DNA from: Planctomycetota bacterium
GTDB lineage: Bacteria > Planctomycetota > Phycisphaerae > UBA1845
Reading direction: 5' to 3'
NCBI GenBank assembly: GCA_022567365.1
Contig: JADFHG010000107.1
Span: 1 to 9,244, forward strand
DNA length: 9,244 nucleotides
Each line of letters begins with the position of its first letter. Position 1 is the stretch's first letter. This document shows, one piece after another, positions 1 to 6,494 of the stretch. The translations under genes were made by a program, and so were the position numbers. Under the pieces are notes generated by a model. The model was not told the DNA's origin. It searched no databases and saw nothing but the letters and a program-made list of their open reading frames with translations.

Positions 1-222
1 CCCTTACGTATCTCAATGCCTCTTCTATTCGGCCCGCCCTTACGATGAACGAACCTTACAGGGGGTATTGGGCCAAAGTGGCCGCAACCTTTCACGGAAG
101 GCGGCTGGCGGGATCCACGCGACCGCACCGGGCGGCGCGCGGTCTTCGGACACGCGCTGCCGGGTCGGACTGCCTACGGTCGCAACGGACGAACGGACGT
201 CGGTCATGGCGGGGATGCGCTG
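1..222. other. Non-coding flank left of the palindromic element
   Basis: I see no convincing gene here. A minus-strand ATG frame (207 down to 40, 55 codons) is open but has no Shine-Dalgarno site and an arginine/proline-rich composition typical of a chance frame in GC-rich DNA. Plus-strand frames starting near 45 and 68 run into the palindromic element and look equally random. The octamer CCCTTACG occurs at 1-8 and again at 37-44, which may be chance. The stretch could hold the promoter or 3' region of a gene beyond the left edge, but nothing identifies it. Confidence 0.5.
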
Positions 223-372
223 GTGTAGTGAACAATCCGATGGCCTCTTATCCGAACCGCGCCCGTCAGGAAGCGGCTTGACCACCGGCAAGCTGGCTGT
301 GCCGGTGAAAGCACGCGGCCTCCCTCACGGCCCCAGGTTTGGATAAGAGGCCATCTGTTTGAAACACTACAC
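223..372 (-). repeat. MITE/REP-like palindromic element, copy 1 (150 bp)
   Basis: The ends are perfect 8-bp inverted repeats, GTGTAGTG at 223-230 and CACTACAC at 365-372. Further in, 239-258 pairs with 336-355 as a 20-bp stem with one G-T wobble; its outer 15 bp are perfect. A smaller internal hairpin joins CACCGGCA (283-290) to TGCCGGTG (300-307). The core at 251-297 matches 3116-3162 with only three differences, so this is a dispersed repeat. On the minus strand one frame reads PLPDGRGSD, a peptide that often appears in spurious annotations of such repeats (from memory). There is no transposase, so the element would need to be mobilised in trans. The long stem follows the ATPase stop and could shape the 3' end of that mRNA, but no U-tract marks it as an intrinsic terminator. 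Confidence 0.85.
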
Positions 373-2690
373 TAGGATCCGACTGCCTGACCGGCCGATC
401 GTGAAACCACTTGCGAAGTGTCTTCACAACCAGCTTCGAGGCAGTCGTTGTCCACGCTGCAATCGAGAAACAGATCGAACATCGACGGGTCGTCAAACTT
501 CTGTGCGGCGAGCCAGACCTGCTTGATCTGCGGGCTGATCTTCCGCAATACGTCGACGGCTTTGCGCATTCGGTGTTCGTCAAAGAAGGCAAAGGGTTCA
601 TCGAAGAATATGAACTGGTCGGCCTTGCTCGATGACGCGATGAGCGCTTGGGAAAGGGCCAGTCGCACGCAGAGCATGAGCTGGCGGTGCGTACCGTTCG
701 ATATTTCATCGAGTCCGACGAAGTCGTTCTTCTCTTTGCAGAAGACGCGCACGTGCAGATCCTCGTCGATCTCGAGGTGTTCGTATCGGTTGTCCGTCAG
801 GTGTGGCAGTATCTTCCCGACGAACCGTCGCAGCTCGGGGTGGAAACGCGCGTAGATTCGCCGGCAGGTAGCGTCGATCAGCGTGCATCCGAGTTTGCGC
901 ATGTCGATTCCACGGCGAAGCTCGGCGACCCGCGCCTCGAGCCCGGCAATGGTCCGCTCAAACACCTCGACCTGATCGACGCGCTTCCGCTCCTCGTTGA
1001 CCTGCTCATCGAGTTCTGCCGCTTCAGTGCCGAGGTTCACACGCTGAACATCGAGCTCGGCGGCACGGTCAGCAAACCGCTGCTGCGCCTTGCCCAGGGA
1101 TCGGGCAGCGGTTTCGGTTCCGTTTCTCACCTCGGCGAGCTTTGATTCGAGGGCGGCGGGGCGAACAAGCAGTGCCCCCTCACCTTCGCAAAACGAAACG
1201 ACGGCGCTGTGCAGCAAGTCGTTGCGCACGCCTCGCAGCGCGGCCAGCGCATCGGGAAGGGGTGCGCTGCCGGCGGCGTCGATCACGCTTATCTCCACGC
1301 GCGCGACTTCGGCCTCCTTCTCCAGCGTTTCGAGATCATTGCGATGCGCACCCAGTTTGCCGGTGGCTTTAATGAACAGTCCGCCAATGAGGGCCGTGGA
1401 CGCGATCCCGACGATCGCGGCGATCATCAGCACCAATTGCCGAACCGGGGCGTCGAGGGAGACGGCGGCCTGAATCCATGCCCCGACCGTCGATTCCGGC
1501 GCGACGCGAAGGACGGTCCATGCCGCCCCGGGAATCAGCGCGAGCTCGACGCAGAAGATGCCCATGACGAGCAGTCGACGGCGGGACTTGCGTGCCGCGT
1601 CCATCCCGTTCTCGATCGCCGCCCGCCGGTCCGTGAAACGGTACCCGTCGGTGTCCGGTCGCCGAAGCTCATCATCGCTACCCGACGCGTCGCGATCCGG
1701 CTCCTCGTCCAGGAAGTATACCAGCCGTTGCCGACAGAGATTCGCGAGATTGCTGACCTTGTCATACTCCGCCAACCCATGCTCGAACGGTTTGATCGCG
1801 GCGCCGGTCCCCGCGACGGCGCGACTCTCCGCTTCGAGACCCGTGGCCTTCGATGCCTTGGCGACGTCCAGCAGGCTCGCCGCGATCGTTTGTTTGCGGC
1901 GACGCCATTGGCCGTGGCTGGTGCGCAGCGTGCTCGACGTAAACGCCTTGGCCGCATCGACCATGCTCGCTTTGGCCTTGGCGATCAACCGCGCACGCTG
2001 CTGGAGGCGGTCACGCTCGGTCTCCGCATTGCCGGCGGCGGCGAGCTTGCCGTCCCGTTCGGATTCGAGCCGACCCAAATGAGCGCGGTTGAGATTGATC
2101 GCGGCGATTTCCTCGCGAGACGCTCCGGCCTCGCGGGAGAGTTCGTCGATCGCACCGGTGACCGCGGCGATCTCGGATTCGAGTTCTGACGCGACGGCCT
2201 CGAGCTTGTCCACACCGATCAAGGCCTTGATGGTCGCGCTCTTTGCGTGCGGCACTTCCATCTCACGTTGGGCGAGATAGAAACTGTCGATAAAACTCTG
2301 GTACGAAAACCCGGCGACTTCATGCACGGCGCGACTTACGTCTTCCGCGCCCTGTGCGATCGGCTGCTGTTCGCCGGTCTTGTAGAGCCGCGCATCGTGG
2401 GTCCCGGTGTTGTTGATCTCGCGCACGAGCGAGTAGTCGCCTCCATCGCGTCCGGTGAACTCGAGCCGTACGAACCCGGAATACTCACCCCAACGGATGA
2501 TCTTCTCGGGTTCTTTGCCATTGAGAGAAAAGGTTCGGCCGAAGAGGGCGAAGCAAATCGTCTCCCCGATCGCGGTCTTCCCGGCCTCGTTGGCACCGGC
2601 CACCGCGATCTGTCCGTGTGCGGGAAGGTTGCAGAGATTGAGTCTGCGATATTTGAGTATGTTTTCGGCTTCGACGCGTTTGAGAATCAT
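372..2690 (-). CDS. Rad50/SbcC/YhaN-like ATPase with a central membrane hairpin
   Basis: This is a 772-aa SMC/Rad50-type ABC ATPase. The N-terminal half-domain has Walker A GANEAGKT at 32-39 and a probable Q-loop Gln at 141 (YLAQRE). The C-terminal half has the signature ISNGTHRQ at 663-670 and Walker B FIFFDEP at 693-699. Between them lie charged, probably coiled-coil stretches (about 160-370 and 445-595). At the protein's centre are two hydrophobic segments, about 372-394 and 418-440, with no CxxC zinc hook. YhaN-like proteins share this layout, and both ATPase halves would lie in the cytoplasm. Rad50/SbcC and YhaN relatives usually act with a metallophosphoesterase nuclease (SbcD/YhaO); none is encoded next to it here. 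The ATG overlaps the upstream small gene as ATGA, and a GGGAGGA site lies about 10 nt before it. Ten or so non-conserved residues end the protein at a TAG that abuts a palindromic element. The family is clear; the cellular role (DNA end processing, repair, membrane-linked maintenance) is inferred. Confidence 0.88.
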   Translation of the reverse strand: MILKRVEAENILKYRRLNLCNLPAHGQIAVAGANEAGKTAIGETICFALFGRTFSLNGKEPEKIIRWGEYSGFVRLEFTGRDGGDYSLVREINNTGTHDARLYKTGEQQPIAQGAEDVSRAVHEVAGFSYQSFIDSFYLAQREMEVPHAKSATIKALIGVDKLEAVASELESEIAAVTGAIDELSREAGASREEIAAINLNRAHLGRLESERDGKLAAAGNAETERDRLQQRARLIAKAKASMVDAAKAFTSSTLRTSHGQWRRRKQTIAASLLDVAKASKATGLEAESRAVAGTGAAIKPFEHGLAEYDKVSNLANLCRQRLVYFLDEEPDRDASGSDDELRRPDTDGYRFTDRRAAIENGMDAARKSRRRLLVMGIFCVELALIPGAAWTVLRVAPESTVGAWIQAAVSLDAPVRQLVLMIAAIVGIASTALIGGLFIKATGKLGAHRNDLETLEKEAEVARVEISVIDAAGSAPLPDALAALRGVRNDLLHSAVVSFCEGEGALLVRPAALESKLAEVRNGTETAARSLGKAQQRFADRAAELDVQRVNLGTEAAELDEQVNEERKRVDQVEVFERTIAGLEARVAELRRGIDMRKLGCTLIDATCRRIYARFHPELRRFVGKILPHLTDNRYEHLEIDEDLHVRVFCKEKNDFVGLDEISNGTHRQLMLCVRLALSQALIASSSKADQFIFFDEPFAFFDEHRMRKAVDVLRKISPQIKQVWLAAQKFDDPSMFDLFLDCSVDNDCLEAGCEDTSQVVSRSAGQAVGS

Positions 2691-2884
2691 GGTGTGAGCG
2701 TCCTCCCTTCACCGCGGAGTTTTCTTAGCACGAGGTCCGTAGCCGCCCGGTGCGCTGAGTCGTCGAAACCGGGGTTCTCACTACGAAGCCGGTCGAGCTC
2801 GGCGCGTGTCAGGTCGCAAAACTCCTCGACCGGGCTGCGAAGGTGAAACTGCTCGACGAACCACTCGTCGGTGGAAGTGCCCAT
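2687..2884 (-). CDS. Small 65-aa protein translationally coupled to the ATPase
   Basis: I do not recognise this family. The protein is short, charged and probably mostly helical. It has an aromatic N-terminus (EWFVEQF, residues 7-13), an acidic middle (PVEEFCDLTRAELDRL, 18-33) and a basic helix near the C-terminus (LVLRKLRGEG, about 51-60). It has no signal peptide or membrane segment. It looks genuine because a perfect GGAGG lies 6 nt before its ATG, and because its TGA overlaps the ATPase ATG as ATGA, which predicts translational coupling and similar output. An in-frame TAG 21 nt upstream of the ATG excludes a longer form. Since Rad50-like ATPases normally have a nuclease partner, this could be a small accessory subunit or regulator, or the remnant of a larger partner; both ideas are inference. 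Confidence 0.72.
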   Translation of the reverse strand: MGTSTDEWFVEQFHLRSPVEEFCDLTRAELDRLRSENPGFDDSAHRAATDLVLRKLRGEGRTLTP

Positions 2885-3080
2885 GATACGCCTCCATGCG
2901 TAAGCCTATCGCCCGCCGGTCGCGACATCCCGTCGCATGAGAGTGCCGCCGGACATACGTGCAAAGCGGCCTCCGCGCGCGGGACCACTCGCCGTTTCCG
3001 AGTTCATCGGCATTGCGACCGTCGCGACACGAGCGTTTTCAGGGTTGGCAAGCGGGATTGCACTCATAACAGGGCCGTCG
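2885..3080. other. Leader region upstream of the small-protein/ATPase pair
   Basis: Together with the adjacent palindromic element this makes a 369-base gap without a gene. It should contain the promoter of the small-protein/ATPase operon, but I found no convincing -35/-10 pair. A 53-codon ATG frame on the minus strand (3067 to 2906) is open and in the same frame as the 65-aa gene, ending in TAG 21 nt before it. It lacks a Shine-Dalgarno site, and its sequence shows no recognisable family, so I do not call it. The only clear signal is the GGAGG at 2891-2895 that serves the small gene. Confidence 0.5.
2891..2895 (-). promoter_or_regulatory. Shine-Dalgarno site of the 65-aa gene
   Basis: The minus strand reads GGAGG followed by six bases and then the ATG at 2884. 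This is a full-strength ribosome binding site at near-ideal spacing. It is the main reason to accept so short a frame as a gene and to place its start here. Confidence 0.75.
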
Positions 3081-3254
3081 GTGTAGTGATTCAGAATTGG
3101 GTAGGCGTATCCTGATCCGAACCGCGCCCGTCAGGCAGCGGATTGACCACCAGCAAGCTGGCCCGGCAAGCCGGTTGGCCGGTGCCAGTGAAAGCACGCC
3201 TCCTCCCTCACGGTCGGGGTTCGGATAAGAGTGCGTTTGTTTGAATCACTGCAC
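3081..3254 (-). repeat. MITE/REP-like palindromic element, copy 2 (174 bp)
   Basis: The outer ends are GTGTAGTGATTCA at 3081-3093 and, on the opposite strand, GTGCAGTGATTCA ending at 3254. They form a 13-bp stem with a single wobble. A second stem joins ATCCGAACC (3115-3123) to GGTTCGGAT (3218-3226). The core 3116-3162 matches copy 1 at 251-297 with three differences. About 20 extra bases around 3160-3185, containing CCGGCAAGCCGG, account for its greater length. The stem between the outer and inner pairs has diverged, so this copy is less symmetrical than copy 1. The minus-strand frame again reads PLPDGRGSD. It lies directly after the SDR stop codon and has no encoded transposase. Confidence 0.85.
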
Positions 3255-4057
3255 TAAACATGGCGCTCGGGCATGCCCTGTTTGGCGTACTGGTACATCG
3301 CGTAATCGGCCAGACGGTGCGAAACGCGGCGGACCACTACGGCGAGTTTCCCGGCCGCGGTCAGTGTGACCTCCCGTCTGCGGCGCCTCGATGATCGCAC
3401 AACTGCTTTGGCCACGCGCTCGGGGGTATATTGGTGCTGGGCGAGGCGGACCGTCTTGACGTCAACGGAGGCGGCGACCTCGAAGAACGGCGTGTCGGTC
3501 GAACCGGGCGCGACCAGGAGCACATCGACACCCGATCCCACGAGTTCCATGCGCAGGCCGGTGGTGAACGAAGTGAGCGCGGCCTTGGTCGCGCTATAGA
3601 CCGTCATGCGCGGGATGCACTGATGCCCGACGACGGACGACACGTTGATGATCTGCCCGCTTGCCCGTTCGATCATTTCCGGGAGTACGGCGCGGGTCAG
3701 GGCGATCGGCGCGACCAGGTTGAGCGCGATCATGCGATGCATGTGCTCTTCGGGCATGCGCATCACCGAGGAGAAACTCGCCCATCCGGCGTTGTTGATC
3801 AGCACGTCAATACGACCGAATCGCTTTCGCACGGCAGCGATACCGGCCGCCCGATCGGCCGCATCGGTCACGTCCATCGTAAGCGGCATGGCGCGATCGG
3901 GACCGAGTTCCATCGCAAGCGCGTCCAGTTTGTCAGTGGAGCGGGCCGCCGCGACGACGAAACAGCCTGCGCGGTGAAACTCGATCGCGCACGCGCGACC
4001 GATTCCGCTCGACGCGCCGGTTATGAGGACGACCCGGTCGGCAAGCTTGAAGGACAT
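3254..4057 (-). CDS. Short-chain dehydrogenase/reductase (classical SDR)
   Basis: This is a 267-aa NAD(P)-dependent oxidoreductase of the classical SDR family. The Rossmann-fold nucleotide site is TGASSGIG at 13-20, with ARS at 38-40 after the second strand, and the structural NNAG is at 88-91. The catalytic set is Asn113 (ALNLV), Ser141, Tyr154 and Lys158 (YSATK). PG at 184-185 begins the cofactor loop. The C-terminus is basic, with SRRRRRE at 223-229, and has a hydrophobic/basic tail that could associate with membrane; the substrate cannot be read from it. The ATG at 4057 was chosen because the fold starts at once. The frame stays open for 690 nt upstream, but that part is an out-of-frame shadow of the aldehyde dehydrogenase gene. 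The Shine-Dalgarno site is weak at best. It sits 143 bp after the aldehyde dehydrogenase gene, so co-transcription is plausible. Its TAG stop shares its last base with a palindromic element. Confidence 0.9.
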   Translation of the reverse strand: MSFKLADRVVLITGASSGIGRACAIEFHRAGCFVVAAARSTDKLDALAMELGPDRAMPLTMDVTDAADRAAGIAAVRKRFGRIDVLINNAGWASFSSVMRMPEEHMHRMIALNLVAPIALTRAVLPEMIERASGQIINVSSVVGHQCIPRMTVYSATKAALTSFTTGLRMELVGSGVDVLLVAPGSTDTPFFEVAASVDVKTVRLAQHQYTPERVAKAVVRSSRRRRREVTLTAAGKLAVVVRRVSHRLADYAMYQYAKQGMPERHV

Positions 4058-4200
4058 CGCGTATATCCGGTGGGCGTTATTGTTCGTGAGCCGCACCGCA
4101 TCGGGATAAGCGCTGGCACGCACCCATGCGAACCGTCGGGGATCTGCTCGTTTGTTCCTCGGTGCGCGGTCTGACGATTGACGGCGCGAACCGCACGGTG
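4058..4200. other. Spacer between the aldehyde dehydrogenase and SDR genes
   Basis: This is a 143-base spacer. I found no strong terminator (no GC stem followed by a U-tract) and no convincing promoter, so read-through from the upstream gene into the SDR gene is plausible but not shown. The minus-strand frame continuous with the SDR gene carries no conserved residues here. Confidence 0.4.
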
Positions 4201-5874
4201 CTACCGATTGACCAACGTGCGACTTTGGACCACGCGGAATCGACCGGTCACGAACGCGGCGTCGCAAAGTGTCGCGTTGCCCGACGGGTTGGCACCCGAT
4301 ACGTGGAAATCGCTGAAGGCCGCCGACTGATTGACGAAGATTTGCCCCGTCAGGTTGCACGAAACGGCCGCTCCGGCCGAGGTAAGCGCATGCTCGGCGG
4401 AGGCGATGACGCCCGGATCGTTCGAATAGACCGCCGCCGTGATCGCGCCGAGTTTGCGGGCGGACTCCGCGGCGAGACGGATTCCCTCGTCCGTCGAGTT
4501 TGTCGCCACGAGGTACACGATCGGACCGAACACCTCGCGCATGTATAGATCTTCGCGGTCCGCCCCGACCTCGAGGATCAGCGGCGAACGCACCCGTGCG
4601 TCGGGGAATTGTTCGTTGGTCACCGGCGTGGACGCCCGCAAGACCTTGCCCCCCGCGCTCGCGGCCTCCTCGATGCGAGCGACGGTTCGTTCGTTCTGTA
4701 TGGCACCGAGAATCTCGGCGCCGCGGCGGGCGTCGCCCAGGAGCCAATCGACCGCGCCGACGATCGCGGCGGCCACTTCGTCAAACGACTTTCGCTCGTC
4801 GCCCACGTCGATCCCATCCTTCGGGATGAAGATATTCTGCGGGGTGGTGCACATCTGTCCGGAGTACAGGCAGAGCGAAAACGCGAGGTTGCCGGTGACC
4901 GCCTTGAGATCGGTCACGCTGTCGATCACCACGGAGTTGACTCCGGCTTTTTCGGTGAAGACGACCGCCTGCTTCGCGTTGGCTTCGACCCAATCACCGA
5001 ACTCGGACCCGCCGGTGTAGTCCACGATCCGCACCTCGGGTCGGGTGACGAGTTCCTTGGTAATGGGCGCATCGGCGGCATCGGCGGCGAGTGTCACAAC
5101 GTTGGCATCGAAACCCGCCTCGGCGAGCACCTCGCGGGCGATCTCGACCGTGATCGCGAGCGGAAGCGTCGCGCCGGGGTGCGGTTTGACGATGACCGCG
5201 TTGCCCGTCGCCAGGCTCGCGAAGAGCGCGGGATAGGAGTTCCACGTCGGAAACGTCGAACAACCGACGACGACGGCGACCCCGCGCGGCAAAATGCGGA
5301 ACTTCTTCTCCAGCGTGACCACGTCCGTCTTGCTGACTTTCTTTTCCCATATGACGCTGTCGGGACAGCGGCTCATCTCCTCATGGGCGTACGCGACGGC
5401 TTCGAGGCCGCGATCCTGCGCGTGCGGTCCACCGGCTTGAAACGCCATCATGAAGCCCTGGCCCGTGGTGTGCATGACGGCGGACGCCATCTCGAAGCTG
5501 CGTTTGTTGATTCGGTGGAGGATTTCCAGGCAGACGCCCACGCGCTCCCGAGCGCCCGCGCTGCGCCACCCATCCATCGCCGACGCTGCAGCCGGCACCA
5601 ACACGTCAAGGTCGGGCTGCGGATACGTGATTCTTAGCGACAGACCGAACGGCGAGCGCTCGTCGCCGATGCGACCGACCGTACCGGGCTGGTCGATCTC
5701 GAAGGCGCGTTCGAGGCGCCCCTGAAACGCCGCGAGCCCGTCGCCCTTGGCGGTCTCGCCGTAGATCTTCCCGCTGGGGACCTCGGGATACGCACTCCAA
5801 TAGGTCCGTCTGCGAATCGCGGAAACCGCGTCATTCAGCGTCTTGGCATGACGGTCGAAAAAGGACTCACTCAC
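4201..5874 (-). CDS. paaN: PaaN-type aldehyde dehydrogenase (single-domain form)
   Basis: This 557-aa protein belongs to the aldehyde dehydrogenase superfamily and resembles the PaaN group of phenylacetate catabolism. Visible motifs are the cofactor region with Lys230 (IVKPHPG), TGGS at 287-290, the general base Glu308 (FTEKAG), the nucleophile Cys342 (SGQMCTTPQ) and EVFGP at 447-451. The first 80 residues are a PaaN-like extension beyond the usual dehydrogenase start. There is no C-terminal MaoC-type hydratase domain. The full PaaZ enzyme opens oxepin-CoA and oxidises the resulting semialdehyde; this form could only do the oxidation. The start is GTG, supported by AGAGGA 8 nt upstream. No paaABCDE, paaG or paaK homologue is in view, so the true substrate may be another aldehyde. 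Family assignment is confident; pathway role is not. Confidence 0.85.
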   Translation of the reverse strand: MSESFFDRHAKTLNDAVSAIRRRTYWSAYPEVPSGKIYGETAKGDGLAAFQGRLERAFEIDQPGTVGRIGDERSPFGLSLRITYPQPDLDVLVPAAASAMDGWRSAGARERVGVCLEILHRINKRSFEMASAVMHTTGQGFMMAFQAGGPHAQDRGLEAVAYAHEEMSRCPDSVIWEKKVSKTDVVTLEKKFRILPRGVAVVVGCSTFPTWNSYPALFASLATGNAVIVKPHPGATLPLAITVEIAREVLAEAGFDANVVTLAADAADAPITKELVTRPEVRIVDYTGGSEFGDWVEANAKQAVVFTEKAGVNSVVIDSVTDLKAVTGNLAFSLCLYSGQMCTTPQNIFIPKDGIDVGDERKSFDEVAAAIVGAVDWLLGDARRGAEILGAIQNERTVARIEEAASAGGKVLRASTPVTNEQFPDARVRSPLILEVGADREDLYMREVFGPIVYLVATNSTDEGIRLAAESARKLGAITAAVYSNDPGVIASAEHALTSAGAAVSCNLTGQIFVNQSAAFSDFHVSGANPSGNATLCDAAFVTGRFRVVQSRTLVNR

Positions 5875-5970
5875 CTTGTCGATCCTCTCGAAGTTGTGAA
5901 ACGGATTGCACCGCAGCCTATGCCGGCGAACGAAGCAAACGCCACGGCGGCCGGTCGGCTCGCAGACTCA

Positions 5971-5987
5971 TCGGGCGCGACGCCCGA
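5971..5987. promoter_or_regulatory. Perfect 7-bp hairpin at the predicted 5' end of the aldehyde dehydrogenase mRNA
   Basis: TCGGGCG and CGCCCGA flank a 3-base loop. The palindrome lies just downstream of the candidate -10 box, so it would either be an operator over the transcription start or a hairpin at the extreme 5' end of the mRNA. The structure is seen directly; the role is inferred. Confidence 0.35.
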
Positions 5988-5993
5988 ATCTTC

Positions 5994-6022
5994 AGAATAC
6001 TCAGCGGCGATGTGGTTGGCAA
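5994..6022 (-). promoter_or_regulatory. Candidate sigma-70 promoter for the aldehyde dehydrogenase gene
   Basis: On the minus strand TTGCCA (6022-6017) is followed after exactly 17 bases by TATTCT (5999-5994). Both boxes are close to the consensus, and AT content is locally raised in otherwise GC-rich DNA. The implied start near 5987 gives a leader of about 110 nt before the GTG. Chance matches of this quality occur, so confidence is modest. Confidence 0.35.
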
Positions 6023-6125
6023 ACCGCGCCGGCACCGGTCGCCGCACCGCCGCATCGACTTACCGGTGATGATGGCACGCGATCGTTTATAGCCAGCGCT
6101 CTGATACACCTCGAACGATGGGCGC

Positions 6126-6190
6126 CACGGGCAAGCGGCAGCTCGCCCGCGTCTTGCGAGGCCTGCGGGGCACGGGCAAACTTGTCCCTG
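6126..6190. repeat. Pair of short related palindromes with a CACGGGCAA motif
   Basis: CACGGGCAA occurs at 6126-6134 and again at 6171-6179. The first copy forms a 9-bp stem (6128-6136 with 6141-6149, one G-T wobble, 4-base loop). The second is a weaker, bulged palindrome through 6188. They resemble small intergenic REP-like palindromes and may help end or stabilise the korAB transcript. No U-tract follows on either strand. Confidence 0.45.
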
Positions 6191-6494
6191 AGCATCAGCG
6201 TTGTTCAGCCGGGCCAGTTTCTTCTCGACAATGAGTTAGGGTTCTGTTAGTTAACGATGTTGTTGCGATTCGCACCAAAAACAAGCGATGACGTATCCCG
6301 AACCAAAAGCGGCTGAGGTCAACTGATACTCAGGAACTTGTTTGCCGGTGGCCCCCGTCGGCTCCGCAGAAGCTTTCTCGACGGTCGCGTCCATGGCAAG
6401 GCCAAGAAGTGTGTGTCCCGTTTGCCGGTGTCTGCCAACGCCGGTCCAGGAGCAGCCCTGATGATATTGAGGCAATCTCGGCGCTCCGGCGACC

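Larger units (their letters stand above)
5875..6494. other. 620-base intergenic region between korB and the aldehyde dehydrogenase gene
   Basis: No gene here is supported. The region holds a candidate promoter and hairpin for the aldehyde dehydrogenase gene (5971-6022) and two small related palindromes (6126-6190). A TTG-started frame of 74 codons (6475 to 6251, minus strand) begins 19 nt after the korB stop with GGAG 8 nt ahead. However, its codons lack the strong third-position GC bias of the neighbours and I recognise no family. The stretch around 6235-6290 is more AT-rich than the rest of the window. The korAB transcript presumably ends here, but no classical terminator with a U-tract is evident. 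Confidence 0.5.

Noticed and set aside
40..291. 83-aa minus-strand frame containing PLPDGRGSD
   Set aside because: Its N-terminal part is the palindromic repeat, it has no Shine-Dalgarno site, and the remainder shows no protein-like conservation.
223..372. Intrinsic transcription terminator after the ATPase gene
   Set aside because: The stem is strong but very long-looped and not followed by a U-tract; it is better explained as a repeat element.
1209..2189. Long plus-strand frame of 326 codons opposite the ATPase gene
   Set aside because: It is the antisense shadow of the ATPase coding region, with no motifs of its own.
2906..3067. 53-aa frame in the same frame as the 65-aa gene
   Set aside because: It has no ribosome binding site, and open frames of this length are common by chance at this GC content.
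4058..4747. N-terminal extension of the SDR to 497 aa
   Set aside because: The extension is arginine/glycine-rich, overlaps the aldehyde dehydrogenase gene in another frame, and the SDR fold starts right at the ATG at 4057.
6251..6475. 74-aa frame just downstream of korB
   Set aside because: There is a GGAG ahead of a TTG start and the spacing fits an operon, but codon use does not match the neighbours and no family is recognisable; comparison with relatives would decide.
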